Positions 22,443 to 35,515 of a DNA stretch of 64,000 bases are shown piece after piece. The stretch lies in NCBI GenBank assembly GCA_027257055.1, contig JAPVLO010000083.1:1302001-1366000 (forward strand), in the 5' to 3' direction. How positions within the stretch are numbered: position 1 is the stretch's first letter; every line of letters starts with the position of its first letter. The stretch comes from Cephalopachus bancanus. Its lineage: Eukaryota; Chordata; Mammalia; Primates; Tarsiidae. Under the pieces are notes generated by a model. It saw only the letters and a list, made by a program, of their open reading frames with translations. It was not told where the DNA came from and did not search any database. The position numbers and the translations under genes are program-made.

Positions 22443-24367
22443 CACGTTCATTTTCTATGTTCCATCTTAACCTGTGTTCTGACCAACAAGTTCTTTTTCT
22501 AAGGATAGTGAACCATTAATTAGTTTATAGTTACATTTTAATGCTTCCTATTTCTGGCCTGGGAAGTGTTTTGTCCCAATGATATCTATTGCATGTACCT
22601 GATTCTTAGGTACTGATTTTTAGCTAATTCTCAAGAATCTTAGCTGTTACCTTATGCATTGACTACAATGAAAAAAAAAATGGTATACCATGCTTTGCAA
22701 TAATATAGAGAATAATGTACATTAATTTATTTGGTGCTAGTAAATAATAGGTTTAATAGAAAACTATGCAAAATTACATTTATATGTAATTATATATAAA
22801 CATTAATATACATATATATGTATATTCACACATGCACACTTCTTTGCTCAGTGAGATTAAATGCTTTAAATTTGCTTAATTTGGGCTGCCTTGCAGTCTG
22901 TTTTTGACAAGTTCGGTTAAGAAAAAGATCCCAGAAACCACTTGCTGTTGAGAGCATTAACAGGCAATTGAACACTTGGCTAATGTTCATGTAAGACTTG
23001 ATGTGTAGGTTGTAGTGCTCTGCAGTGTGACAAAGGCTCCAGCACAGTTATGGCATCATTTAATGATCTCCACTGATTATTTACCACTTAAAATGGCAAG
23101 GTAATTCACAAATAATTAGTTTTCTAATTATATAATAAGAAAAAAGTACCATTTGTATTTCAGAAATTGACGGGAAGGAGGTTTACAATGATGAAAATGG
23201 TGTTAAATTATCATACCATGATCACAACTTCACTAGCAGACTTATATCATGTGACAAAGCATACTGGTGGCCTCTCTGTAGAGTGTCATACTCACACCTC
23301 AGCGAAGCAGACATTATTTGCTACTGAGGTATAATCAGCTCTATAGTGCAGTATCTTAAAATTTTAAACATTCTTCTATCTACAGAGATTTTAATTAATG
23401 AAAAAATTATTGCAGAGCTTAGATGAAAGTGTATACATCTGAGATGGTCATTGAAGATTTGTTGATAGGTTAGACAGATCGTTGTACATCAGCTGTTCAA
23501 TGTCTAGTGGCTTAAGTAGTTTGAAATGCAGATAGTTAGAAATACAGCATTCACTTTCATAAGAGGTGAAAAAATATACTGCAGTGTTTGTGTGAGAAAA
23601 TTATTATGCAGAAATATGAACGTTTAGATATTATCATCCCTTGCTGAGGAAATACCTTGCCCTCTATTCTCTTTAGTGAAATGCTAAAACATAATATTTC
23701 ACTAAAACATAATAAAAGTATTAGGCGTTCACTCACTGAAATGTGTGGTAATTTCCAGTGCTTTTATTTTTCTTTTATTGTGCAAAAGATTTTAAAATAA
23801 TTTTGAAAATAACATTTATATTTGTGAAAAGTTTAAGAGATAACAAATATATTTTAATCAAACTATTAATTTTTGGTTATTATCCCTTAGTCTTTAGCCA
23901 TATAAATAGTCTCTTCTTCCCTTTTGGCTTTTTAAAATTAAAATTTAACTTTTTCATGTGCTAAATTGTTAATTGTCTGCATCTAGTTCAGAGTAGTGGG
24001 TTGGGCCTTGCAATGGGAAGGAATGCTCAAAGCTTGAAAATTACCTCTAGAACCATGAACCTCTTTACTTGTTTTTTGTGTCCCCATTGTTGACTACCAG
24101 GTAATCACTACTTGTCACTTGACCCACCGATTAATTGGAAAAACAATTGGTTAACTTCTTGGCTCCTAAGATTAGGCTTTACTCAGGGGGATGGGGTGTC
24201 TGACTAGGAACTCAGAATGTGGGATCATTCCCTTGTTCAGAATATACCTCTGTGTGTTTCTCATGAGCAGCTTCTGCTGCCCATTTCGTCCTCCTTTCAG
24301 TAAGTGATGGGCAGTTAACATTTTTTGTATCACTGAGTAGTGATGATAAGTCATGTAACCTAAGCTT
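22443..24367. other. Gap: about 1.9 kb of AT-rich DNA, no repeat recognised
   Basis: No exon-like ORF and no repeat I can name; an alternating AT/TATA stretch at about 22780-22835. Among the more repeat-poor stretches, so conserved non-coding elements could sit here, but this cannot be judged from one sequence. Confidence 0.5.
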
Positions 24368-24891
24368 TTGGGTTGATGCATAAGTTCATAGCGCTATTTG
24401 CTTGCCCATAGAATGCTAATGTCACACACTGGCTGACTGGTCACATTTCATCACATTTGCCAATTCTCAGGTTGACTGACATGGCTTAAAGTGTTTAAAA
24501 TGTTTTCATCAAAGCTCGATGGTCTTCCGGAATATGGAGAATCACTCAGGTCAAAGTGGCTCTCCTTGAAATTATGAAACTATCTTCTTGCCATGCTTTC
24601 CCTGATGGCATTCTCCCCGAGCACTGCACGAATGCTTTGAGCCACCTCAGCTGCCTTTATACTTCTGTTAAACAGAAGACTATATCGGAAGTGTTCGTTT
24701 TCTTTAGTTGACGTTCCATCTTCTTTAGCCCACAGATAGCACTAACTTTCTTCAAATCTGCAAAATGCATGGTACATTCATAAGTACAACATTGTCACTC
24801 CAGATGACAAATGGCAAACAATAAACAATCTCACAACACTACAGTGTTGCCATGACAAAAACAAATGCTACAAACTTGTGTATCAATCTAG
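24368..24891 (-). mobile_element. Mariner-type element (MARNA-like), 524 bp
   Basis: Ends are inverted repeats: left 'ttgggttgatgcataagttc', right (reverse complement) 'ctagattgatacacaagttt'. On the minus strand, 24660 to about 24481 encodes a mariner N-terminal helix-turn-helix segment with one stop: 'IKAAEVAQSIRAVLGENAIR' and then 'HFDLSDSPYSGRPSSFDEN'. The catalytic domain is missing, because the 3' terminal repeat follows soon after. That fits a non-autonomous, internally deleted family. MARNA is my best guess, by size and structure. Confidence 0.78.
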
Positions 24892-26087
24892 TAGGTCTCT
24901 TTTTAAAAAAGAGTAGCCTAGAATTTCAAACTTGCTTTCCATCTCTCTCAAATGTTTAAGAGGGCTGATATCCTTAGAAACCAGCAAGTCTTGCTAAAGT
25001 CTGATGTTTGCTCCCGTTTCCAATGCTTAGAAACTCCGGGTGCTTCTCATTTTTGTACCTCTTATAGAACTTGCTTTCTTTCCTCTTATTACCACTTACT
25101 TGGTTCTTCAATATTTTCTCTCCTTCTTGCAGCTGAAATTCTCCAACATCAACCCCGCTCTCCACAGCAAATTGTGTAGACTCCCTCTGACTGTACCCCT
25201 CAATCTTGAATGCAGTTTGTGTGTGTGGGGGGGGGTGTCCAAGCAGACATTTGTATCAGGTACAAAGATACAAGAATATGTACGAGGTATGAGGAAAGAG
25301 AGGAGAAAGCTGGAACTTCCTCAAATTAGTACTTTCAATCTTTACTCTTATCATCTCTACTTAGGTTTCTAAGTTGTTCATCTTATTTTTAAATGGATTC
25401 ATATGAAGTCAGAAAGACCACAATTTTCTTAACATTTTCTCCTATGATTATTATTTGGAATGCTTTTACTTTTGTATAAAGTGCTATGATGGATTTATTT
25501 GTGTTTGTGAGTTTTTCTTTAGTTGCATTAAAAAAGATAGTATATGTAAAGTACTAAGCCAGTAAATAGTTTTATTTCTTAGGATAAATACCTTGGGTTG
25601 TTTTTATTATAATAAAATGTCTGAACAGTTTACTGGCTCTTTATTTGTAGGGTCATTTTGCTTTCCAAAAGTTTTAGGTCCACTTAAAACATTTTGCCAA
25701 TTTAATCAGCATTAAATGTCTCAAGTTTGTTTGTAAATACCAGCAAGAATGCATTTTCCTCCTTTGTATGTATTTACTCTTTTTCTATGAATTGTTCGTC
25801 TATATTCTTGGTCATGATATTTTTTTCTTAAAAATAGCAATGCTTTTGTCATTTATATTAGTTTCATTTTTCATTAAGCAAAACAAAACAATTTTTAAAT
25901 ATTTGACTATCTCATTTACTATTGTGACTTCTATATTTCAAGGATAAGGAAGTTAACACTTTTCCATTTATCTGAAAATAATTCTAACCTCTAATTGCTA
26001 ATTTTTCAGTAATTTTATGTTCAATATATCTCTGATCTATTCGGAGTTTGCTTTCTTAAGTGGTGAAAAGTACAGATCAAAATTAAA
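24892..26087. other. Gap: AT-rich, no recognisable feature
   Basis: Contains only a short G-run (25219-25238). No gene or named repeat is seen. The ORF of 110 codons at 25040-25372 has no motif and a biased composition. Confidence 0.5.
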
Positions 26088-28245
26088 AAAATATTTTATT
26101 TTAGATTCAGGGATACAAGTACATGTTTGTTACATGAACATATTGCATAGTAGTGGAGATTGGGTTTCAGGTGACCCATTCCTTAGAGGGTGAACATCAT
26201 ACTCAGCAGGTTACTTTTGATCCCTAAGCTTTCTCCCCATCTCTCTCCTTTTGGTGTCCCTCGTGTCTAATATTTCCATCTTTGTGGCCATTTAGCTCCC
26301 ACATATAAGTGAGAACACATGGTATTTGGTTTTCTGTTTCTGAGTTAGTTCACTTAGGATGACGTTCTTTAGCTCCACTACGTTGCTGCAAAGGACATGA
26401 CTTCATTCTTTTCTATAGCTACATAGTATTCCATAGTGTGTATACACCACACTTTCTTCTTTCTCAACAATCCAGTCTATCATTAATGGGTACTTGGGTT
26501 GGTTTCATGATTTTGCTATTGTGAAGAGCACTGCAAGGAACCTACAAGTACAGGTATCTGTCTTATATAACTATTTTTTTCCCTTTGGGTAGTTACTTAG
26601 TAGTGGGAGTGCTGGGTTGAATGGTAATTTTATTTTTTAGTTCTTTGAGAAGTATCCATACTGCTTTCCATAAAGGTTTAACTAGTTCACAAACCCACCA
26701 ACAGTGTGGGGGCATTCCCATTTCCCCGCATCTGTACCAACATCTGTTGTCCTTTGTCATTTATTTTTATTTCACTTATTTATTTTAGAGTTGTGGGGCA
26801 CGTGTGAGGATTTGCTACATAAGCAAATTGTGTGAAGGTAAGGTTTGGGTTCCTAGCAAGCTTTGACTTTTTAATAATAGCCATTTGGACAGGTGTAAGA
26901 TGATATCTCATTATAGTTTTAATTTGCATTTCTCTGATGATTAGTGATGCTGAGCACCTTTTCATATGTTTGGTGGCCACTTGTGTGTCTTCTTTTGAGA
27001 AGGGTCCATTCATACCATTTGCTCACTTTTTGATAGTGTAGTTTGTTTTTTTGTGTTGAGTTATTTTTGTTTCCTATAGATTCTGTATACTAGTCATTTT
27101 TCTGAGATATAGTTTGCAAATATTTTCCCTCTTTCTGTAGGTTTTCTGTTCACTCTGTTGATTATTTCTTTTGCTGTGCAGAAGCTTTTTAGTATAACTA
27201 AGTCTCATTTGTCTATTTTTATTTTTGTTGCAATTGCTTTTGAGGTCTTCTTTGTCATAAATTCTTGCCAATGTCCAGAAGAGTTTTTTTCTAGACTTTT
27301 TTTCCAGAATTTTTTATAGTTTCAGGTCTTAACGTTTAAGTCTTTACTCCACCTTGAGTTAATTTTTGCATAGGGTGAGAGGGTAGGGGTTTAGTTTCAT
27401 TCTTCTGCATATGGCTAGGCAATTTTCCCAGCACTATTTATTGAATAGAACTTTCTTTCCCTATTTTGAAATTTTTGTTGGCTTTGTTGAAGATCAGTTG
27501 TTTATAGGTATGTGGCTTTATTTCTGGGTTCTCTATTCTGTTCCATTGATCTGTCTGTCTATTCTTGTACCAGTGCCATGCTGTTTTAGTTACTACAACT
27601 TTGTAGTATAATTTGAAGTTAGGCAGTGTGCTGTCTCCACATTTGTTCTTTATACTTAGGATTGCTTTGGCTATTTGAGTTCTTTTTGGTTCTATGTAAA
27701 CATTGGGATTGTTTTTTTCTAGCTCTGTGAAAAATGATGTTGGTATTTTGATAGGGACTGTGTTGAATCTATAGATTGCTTTGGGCAGTATGGTCATTTT
27801 AACAATATTGGTTCTTCTGATCCATGAGCATGGAATGCTCTTCCATTTGTTTGTGTCATCCACAATTTCCTTTATCAGTTTTTTGTAGTTCTTATTATAG
27901 TGATCTTTTACCTCCTTAGTTAAGTGTATTCCTAGGTATTTTATTTTTGTATGTGACTATTGTAAATAAAATTGAGCTCTTGATTTGGTTCTTGGCTTGA
28001 CCATTATTGGTATATAGAAATGCTACTGATTTTTGTACATTGATTTTGTATCCTGGGACTTTACTGAAGTTGTTTACCAGGTCTAGAAGCCTCTTGGAGG
28101 AGTCTTTAGTCAAACAGAGATAGTTTGACTTCTTTCTTGCTGATTTGAATAAAGTAACTTTTCTTGCCGGAGTGGTCTTGCTAGGATTTCCAGTATGATT
28201 TGCAATAGGAGTGATCCAAATTTTTAATGAATGTAATTTAATCAT
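26088..28245 (-). mobile_element. 5'-truncated older primate L1
   Basis: Antisense 3'UTR ('gtttgttacatgaacatatt'), then ORF2 from its C-terminus back to the RT domain. The segment 27863-27438 encodes '[20 protein letters not shown]' and 28245-27916 encodes '[20 protein letters not shown]', both standard ORF2 landmarks. Its 3'UTR differs from the tarsier-type L1s elsewhere in the window and looks like an older primate L1P-type subfamily. Frames are broken. Confidence 0.88.
26758..26870 (-). mobile_element. Short L1 3' end nested in another L1
   Basis: A 3'UTR piece ('gagttgtggggcacgtgtga', 'aaggtaaggtttgggttcct') interrupts late ORF2 of the host L1. Imperfect flanking copies ctttgtcattta / ctttgactttta look like the target duplication. 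Confidence 0.65.
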
Positions 28246-28381
28246 CTCTATATGTTAAATAATTTTTCCTGCTCTCTTTTTCCATAGATTGTTTTTATTG
28301 TTCAGTAATTTTCCAAAGATTCAGAGCCCCCCAACCTAAAAATCCCCTTCTCCATTTAGAGATGTATTATTATTCTTTTCT

Positions 28382-28673
28382 TTTCTTTTCTTTTTTTTTT
28401 TGAGTTGGAGTCTCATTTGGTTGCCCACACTGGAGTGCAGTGGCCGCTCCCAGCTACCGCAGCCTCGCCTGCTGGGCTCCGGTGATCCTTCCACCTCAGC
28501 CTTCTGAGTAGCCGGAATTACAGGCATACGCCACCATGCCCGGCTGACTTTTTGATTTATTGTAGAGATGAGGTCTCGCTGCCCAGGCGGGTCTCGAACC
28601 CGCGGGCTCAGGCAATCCACTCACCTCAGCCTCCCAAAGGCGTGGGATTACAGGCTGAGCCACCGAGCCCGGC
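28382..28673 (-). mobile_element. Young-type Alu
   Basis: Full dimer with long oligo-T at left. It carries the same diagnostic form as the other young copies ('gtctcgaacccgcgggctca') but lacks a few bases near 'gaggtctcgctgcccagg'. A tattattatt motif on both sides may be the target duplication. Confidence 0.9.
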
Positions 28674-28954
28674 TTATTATTATTTTCTAAGGAGATTTGT
28701 ATACCTATTTCTTGTCAGGACCCCTGGATATATACTTAGAGACTCCTTGGAAGCAAGAAGGAGGATGGCCAAAATGAAGAAAAACAGGTGAAATCAGACC
28801 ATTTTGCTTGAATTTTGTATTAAAATGCCCCAGTAGCTGGACAGAGCACAGTGACAAAAATGTGAGGAGGAGAGACTGGTATATATACCTGGAAATCTGC
28901 CCATAAAATGGCGGGTAACAAAATGAAAGACCTAAAATGTGCCATGTACATGTT
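28674..28954. other. Gap: no feature recognised
   Basis: Unassigned sequence between the Alu and a MIR fossil. Confidence 0.5.
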
Positions 28955-29150
28955 GTGTACCAGACACTATGTCATGTTCCTTAATTATACAATGACACTA
29001 TGGCTAGTACTATGATAGTTTTCAGCTAAAGGAAGCAATGTTAGAGAGGATAAGTAACTAAGACACCTACCAATGTTAAATGGTAGGTGAGGTCTCAAAC
29101 AAGGTTGATGTGGCCTCAAAGTGCTGGCTGTCTATCTTACCACGCCATCC
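28955..29150 (-). mobile_element. MIR SINE fossil
   Basis: A degraded MIR (tRNA-derived SINE) in antisense: 'gtgtaccagacactatgtca', 'agagaggataagtaactaag', ending near 'cttaccacgcc'. These follow the MIR core order with strong divergence. Confidence 0.55.
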
Positions 29151-29708
29151 ACATATCCTTCATGTTGGTGTTAGGACAGACTTTTCGTTCCTAGTAGTGA
29201 TATGGACTAAATAAGTGATTAAATATGTTAGTGTAGTTAGAATTCTTTTTTTGGGGGGGAGCTAGAATTATTAATCAAAATGCAAGTTTTAGGCAATCCA
29301 TTTCTGTGAGATTTTGTCTGGTTTATGTTTTATTCATTTATGAAATTTTGTCTGGTTATTGTTACTTAACAACTGAACTCTGCCACTTTCCTGTACATTT
29401 AGTTATGAAGATCTCTTTCAAATTTCACATGCTGTAGAGGAGATTGTCACATTGTCTTTTTCAGTATGACAAGCATATTGGATGTTTTCCAAATGCATGA
29501 CATGCCTTTATGGATAAACACCAAGTGCTGGCTCAATCTTTTGCTTGATATTTTAGAAACTTTACAATCAACTTTTTTTTTCTGGAAATAATGTTGCATA
29601 TTTTACCTGACTTAAATAAAATTTACAATTGGTAGTTTAGATGGGTAATGAAAAGTCAAGCATTATATCTGTGTGTTCCTTAGTAAACAACATTATTTTA
29701 TACCATAT
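29151..29708. other. Gap: AT-rich, no feature recognised
   Basis: Contains a local duplication of 'gaaattttgtctggtt' type sequence near 29305-29360 ('gagattttgtctggtttatg' and 'gaaattttgtctggttattg'). Nothing else is seen. Confidence 0.5.
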
Positions 29709-30885
29709 ATTGGTATATATTTATATTCTTTTATTTATTTTTAATTGACAAGTAAAAATTGCGTATATTTATGGTATACAACATGATGTTTTGATATATT
29801 TATACATTGTGAAATGGCTAGAGCAAATTATTAACATATGCATTACCTTACATACTTATTTTTTTGTAGTGAGAACAGTTATACTCTATTCTCTTAGCAA
29901 TTTTCAAGTATACAATATATTGTTACTAACTATAGTCACCAAGATATACAATCTCTTGGACTTATTCCTCCCGTTCAACTGAAATTTTTCTGTTCTTTGG
30001 CCAGTATTGTCCTAATCCCACAAGTCCCAGCCTTTGTTAACCACCATTTTAATCTGTTTCTGTGAGTTCAGTTTTTAGATTCTATATATAAGTGGAGATC
30101 ATGGAGTATTAGACTTTCTGTGCCTGCTTATTTCACTTAACATAATGTCCTCTGTGGTTCATCCATGTTGTTGCAAATGACAGAATTTCCTTCTTTTTAA
30201 AAATCTGACTACTATTTCATTGTGTATATATAGCATATTTTCTTTATCCACTTATGGACACTTAGAGTGATTCCATAACTTGTCTATTGTGAATAATGCA
30301 GCAGTGAACTTGGGAATGTTAAAATGTCTTTGAGATCCTGATCTCAATTCTTTTGGCTAAATACCCAGAAGAGGGATTGCTGGATCATATGGTAGTTCTA
30401 TTTTTAATTTTTTCAGGAACCGCTGTACTGTTTTCCATAATAGCGATACTAATTTACATTCCCACCCATAATGTAAAAGTATTCCCTTTGTCTTTGTCAA
30501 CACTTATCTTTTGTCTTTTTGATAACAGCTCTCCTAATGAGAGGCAATATCTCATAGTGGTTTTGATATTTATTTCCCTGATGATTAGTAATGTTGAATA
30601 TCTTTTCATATTACCTGTTAGACATTTGTATGTTTTCTTTTGAGATATGTTACTGATTTTTGCATGTTGGTTTTTTGCTCTGCAACTTTACTGAACTTGT
30701 TTATTAGTTTTAATACTTTTTGGTGGAGTCTTTAGGGATTTCTATATATGTGATCATGTCATCTGCAGCTACACTTTTACATTTTCTTTTTAACTTGGAT
30801 GTCTTTTCTTTCTCTTGCTTTCATATAAAGCAATCTTGCTTTCATATAAAGTTAGTGAGAGTTTAATTGACTTAGTCATGTTTTG
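29709..30885 (-). mobile_element. Ancient L1 (L1M type), internally deleted
   Basis: Antisense 3'UTR ('ttgatatatttatacattgtg') and ORF2 end ('gagtgattccataacttgtc', 'aatacccagaagagggattg'), then a jump at about 30650 to RT-domain sequence ('gtgatcatgtcatctgcagc', the FADD region). The jump means roughly 1.3 kb of ORF2 is deleted. Confidence 0.8.
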
Positions 30886-30904
30886 GAAGCAAATTTGGCT
30901 GTAG

Positions 30905-31310
30905 ATAAAAAAAAAGTAAAAATGTACTCATCTTTTGAACTAGCAATCTAGGAATCTGTACTATAAAAATATTTAAGCATCTGCCTAAAGATGTGTGTGC
31001 TATGATATTCAATAACCTGAATGTTCATCAAAAGGAAAATTATTAAATGAATGCATAAATGTGTAACTCATATAGATATTATTTGTATGATTATATTTAT
31101 AAACATATATAAATACATGTATCAGTGTGTGTGTATGGTGCTAGATTGTTTTGAAAACGTTTATGTACTGAGTTCTGAGCAATGGCTACCCATGAAAGGG
31201 GAGTGGGACTTCACTGAAGGATTGTGAAGGAATAAGGCAAACTTGTACTTTTAATTCTGTGTACTTGGATATGGTTTGGAAAATTTTGAAATGAGCATAA
31301 AAAGATTGAG
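30905..31310 (+). mobile_element. Possible old L1ME-like fragment
   Basis: Sequence like 'gaatgttcatcaaaaggaaa' and 'gaactagcaatctaggaatc' resembles an old L1 3' region in plus orientation. Divergence is high and the call is tentative. Confidence 0.4.
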
Positions 31311-34189
31311 CAATATGTACAAGCGTTCCTCTAGCTATTGTCTCATCTATGTTTCATTTTTTCTGTGAATCTGAGATCTCTCACATTTCTCTTTGCCTAT
31401 TCTGATTACAGATGATTTGATCTAGTGATTTCTCTGTCAATTTAAAAATTAATATGGCTTTATGAGTAAATGGTTTGGATGACAGTTCTTTTTTTGATAT
31501 TATGGTTTCTGAAAAGGCGTAGGCCATTAAAAATATAGTATGGGTTATTTGTTCTGCATTTTCTTGAGACAAGATGTTGAGCTTGAAAGTAGGTTTAATT
31601 TTTGAATAACACAGTTGTTGTTTTAATAGATAAGTGTCTGCAATATCCTGGGTGCATTATCATATATAGAATAGACATGTTGTGTATTCATCATTTTTAC
31701 AGTATAAATCAAAAAACAAAACAAAAAACAACAACAACACACACACACAAAAACCTACACAGAATGAAGAACCAAAGAACGAGCAAGTGTGTTTTATTTA
31801 TTATGATAATCCTCCTCAAGCCCCCTCTTCCTGCTTTTGATCTAGGTGAAAGCAAGCTGGGAACCTAATTAAACTCGAGCTAGTGAGACAGGAGATACGA
31901 TATACAAAAAAACCAGGTGCTGACCCAACCAGATTTTGAAGTTGAAATTAATTAAGAGCAACATACAAATAATCCCCGTAAATGGTGACATTTAAAAATG
32001 CATGTTGAATATTCTGAAGCAGTTATGTAAATTACCAAGAATGAGACTCCAGGGGAAATGTAAAACGGGCAGGCTCATTTTTCAATACCTTTTGGTAATG
32101 TTTTTATTAGATTTCATGTTTGCTGGAGGACAGTGTATTTGGAGATAATCTGATGACAGGAGTGCAGCCCCATGGGATGGAGAGGCAGAGAGGAAGGAAT
32201 CGCCAAGAGGGAGGCCTGTAGTTGAGGGTCAATGATAACAATAAAAATAAGAAAACAAATAGCATTCTCTGTGGCTCCATGGAGGTTTTGAGCTTGCCTG
32301 CAAGGTAAGAAGCAGGACTAACAAGATGCTGAGGAATCAGCAGTTTAAAAAAGGGTGTGGCCTCTGTGCTCATGAAGTCTCACATCTTCAGGCATAAATT
32401 ATACCTGTGAAACCGTATCATTTAAATTACAATTTGCATAGATTCAAAGAATTCTAGTTTAGAGACTTCAATAGTTTCAGAGACTTCAATAGGGCATGTA
32501 GTAATTGCTCTTATTATATATCTGGGAAAACAAATGCGAATATTAATGACGTTTTAAGATCATACAATTGGTTACTGGTAGAATAGGAAACTGATCCCTG
32601 GTCTTCTCATTCTCACTTCTATAAGGCATCTGCAAATTTTGAGGCAGCAACTTTTGGCACAGCTACTTCTAGAAGCAATTCTGTTAACATAGGATACAAT
32701 TCCATCATGCATGTCTTCCTGCTCCCCTCCCAAATATGCTGGTCTCTCGGTCCTTCCCCATTTCTCCCTTCTTTTTTCTCTTTCTCCGTTGTCATTGGCA
32801 TTCGCCAACCACTTCTTAAGACCTTATAACTTTGCTCCCCTCCATGAAATTAAAAATATCTATTTTAAAACGCATTTATATATATGTTCAGAAACCACCC
32901 TAGAAATAGTGAATTCTCTTGTATGCTATCAGTTCTATCCTGGTTGTGCATTGCTTTTTTTCTGGTGAGGGGAGGGAGGGAAAATTGTGCTGATCTATTT
33001 TATGTAGCTCAGAATTAAATTTCTAGAGTCCCAGAGACTTAAGGAACTGGAAATATGCTCCACATTTTGCCTATCAACAAAGCCTAATCAAGAATACATT
33101 CTCTGCCAGCAACATTCAACACAGAGATGATTCCAAGCTGTGGCTTGGAAATAAACTCCTTATATTGCATTTCAATTTATAGTGTTCTTTGCCTTCATTT
33201 TGCACAAATATTCAGGGAAATTTTCCATTTAGAAGAACCTGATGCACAAATTAAGATATTTCAAGTAATGCCATTCATGATCTGTGGAGAGATCGTTGTG
33301 GGTTGATATGTGATACTATTCTGAGTTCCTGACAGCAGTCTACGTAATTGGAATATGTTCCTTATATGTACATGGCTCACAGGAAGACGAATTGTCTTTG
33401 GATTAACCACATTAATTCAACGAGACTGGTTTATTATTTAGACCTCAATGTACAAACCTGTGGGGTGTTTTTGTTTTTTCTCCTTTTTGTGTTTAGCTTT
33501 TCTTTGTTTTTCTTCCCCACTAGCTCTCTCACCTGACATGGCTAGCAGAGCTGCTCAGAATTAATTTAAGACCCTAACACAAGCCTCAGGTTGTCTGCTT
33601 GATTTGTAGTAGCAGAATCAGGTAACATTTAAGAGCAGTAGAAACAATGTAAAAAATACTCCTGGGAATGGAACTCTTGCTCTATTTGAACAATTCAAAA
33701 GTTTGGACACTGCTTTTTGCAAATTCTTCCTGTGGATCTACTTGTTGGAAGGCTGCTGCTAACTAAAAACAGGGGGAAAAATCAAGTGGAGGAAATGTTT
33801 AAATTCACAGAGCCAGAAAAAATAAAATAAGTCTCAAATACTCACATTACATTAACCTGGGATTTATCTTGCTAACGTGGCAAGTCATTATATACTTAGC
33901 ACAAAGGAGACACATGATTTTGATGAGTGGACCATTTCTTGAAACAATATTTTCACAGTGCATGAAATATAAGAGCTTGGGATAACACTAAATTAACCCT
34001 GAGAGAGACAGTCATTGAAATGCTCATGATTTTATATGGAAAGCTGAAGAGAGTAGAGCTGAAGAATCTGATATACAGACAGACAAGGTCTCAAGCTGTG
34101 AACAGATGTGTTTTCATAGTCCATTTAAAATCAGTAGCTTCTAATTTTTCAGCACATTTTTCTACAGAGGTAGTAGTGAATTCTCAATA
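31311..34189. other. Gap: 2.9 kb mostly single-copy DNA
   Basis: The least repetitive part of the window. It holds an A/C-rich simple run (31708-31756), a small direct repeat agagacttcaatag (near 32460 and 32478), and a plus-strand octamer-like atttgcat near 32434. No splice-bounded exon can be recognised. It is the best place in the window to look for conserved non-coding DNA. Confidence 0.5.
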
Positions 34190-34395
34190 ACATTAGCTAC
34201 GTGCTAGTCACTTTCTAAGTGCTTATGTGAGTTGTCTCGTTTAAGTCTTTCAAAAATTCTATGACTTAGGTTATAATTAACCTAATTTGACAGAAGAAGA
34301 ATCTGAGACACAGAGAAATTAAATTGTCCAAGGTTACACATTCATATCCCAGATAGTTTAGCTCTAGAGCCTGTACTCTTAACCACTTTGCACAA
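34190..34395 (-). mobile_element. MIR SINE
   Basis: Antisense MIR: 'agtgcttatgtgagttgtct', 'gaatctgagacacagagaaa', 'tgtccaaggttacacattca', ending 'gcctgtactcttaaccactt'. This covers most of the MIR length. Confidence 0.85.
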
Positions 34396-34975
34396 AGAGT
34401 TAATGGTATTAATCATAATTAGGTTCTATTTTGATGACTTGTTACTGCATAGAAATCTACCCTCTTCCCCCAAACAATTTTATTTTACTCACATTTTTGT
34501 GGGTCAGGACTTGAGGAAGGGGACATCTGGACAACTCACATTTGTTCTACTGGTGTCAACTGAGGTCGCTAGACTGGGGCTGTGGAATTCACTTCCAACA
34601 TGGCTGGCAATTTGGTATTGGCTGTCAGCTGGGAGCTTGAGTGGGTCTGTTGGCCAGAGTCCTTGGTTCCTCTCCACAGTTCTTTCCGTGGATCTGCTTA
34701 GGCTTCCTCACAGATGGTATCTGAATTCCAAGATTGAATGTTCCAAGAGACAATCTATTTCAAAAAATCTAATATTTAAATTTACCCTAAAGAAAATAGT
34801 TTCCATAACCCCTTTCTTTCACATTTACTTATGGTCTGGACCTGGAAAATTAGCACAGTATTATTTCTGTTTGCCAACACTCTGATAGAGACCAGTTAGA
34901 TTAAAGGGAGAGGGTCTACTTCTTGATGGAAAGAGTGGCAAAGAATTTGCAACCATATATAGTCTACCACAGGCA
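34396..34975. repeat. Old dispersed repeat, family not named
   Basis: Phrases such as 'tgtgggtcaggacttgagga', 'tgttccaagagacaatctat' and 'agtggcaaagaatttgcaac', ending at 'agtctaccaca', recur in a mammalian interspersed repeat I recognise as repetitive but cannot name. The 165-codon plus-strand ORF here (34388-34885) lies entirely within it and is treated as chance. Confidence 0.5.
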
Positions 34976-35397
34976 CCCAGAATAGACCATAAAAACTCAT
35001 TTATTTATCTTGTGACATAGATTGATGTTTCTCAAACGTATCTTAACCTCTTTTCCTATTTGGGTTAGTTTTAATTTAAATCTTAATTTTTGAAAATATG
35101 TTTTCTTTCAACTCTTAAGGTCTATGATTCATTGTGAGAAATATGTATTGTTTTAAAATATAAAACCATTATAATAGTGATGGGAGTCTATATATGTTTA
35201 TTATTTATCATTTTTCCTTTTGCTCCAAGGGAACCACAAGATTTAGTAAGCAATAAAGAATTAACTACACCCCAGAAGAGCAAAATGGATTAAATTGTTT
35301 GAAGATGGAAATATTCTACTTTATTCTTTGCAACATAAACAGTGCATTTCACAAGTTGCATAGTAATATTTCCTTGTCTGTCATTAAACTCCGTATC
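34976..35397. other. Gap: no feature recognised
   Basis: AT-rich sequence without a recognisable repeat or gene. Confidence 0.5.
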
Positions 35398-35515
35398 TGT
35401 GGGCCCTTTAGAGACAGGGGCTCTATCTAACTCATTCCTTATACCGAATCTCCAGAATAAATATAGTAACCTGGGAAATAGTAGGCACTCAGAAGTGTTT
35501 TGGAAATGAAACTTC
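35398..35515 (+). mobile_element. LINE-2 3' end fossil
   Basis: The order 'agagacaggggctctatcta' ... 'aataaatatagtaacctggg' ... 'atagtaggcactcagaagtg' follows the conserved end of L2. Confidence 0.6.

Noticed and set aside
34388..34885. 165-codon plus-strand ORF, the longest outside L1
   Set aside because: It lies within a sequence recognised as an old dispersed repeat, has no protein motif, and its composition (rich in Leu, Ser, Phe) fits chance translation.
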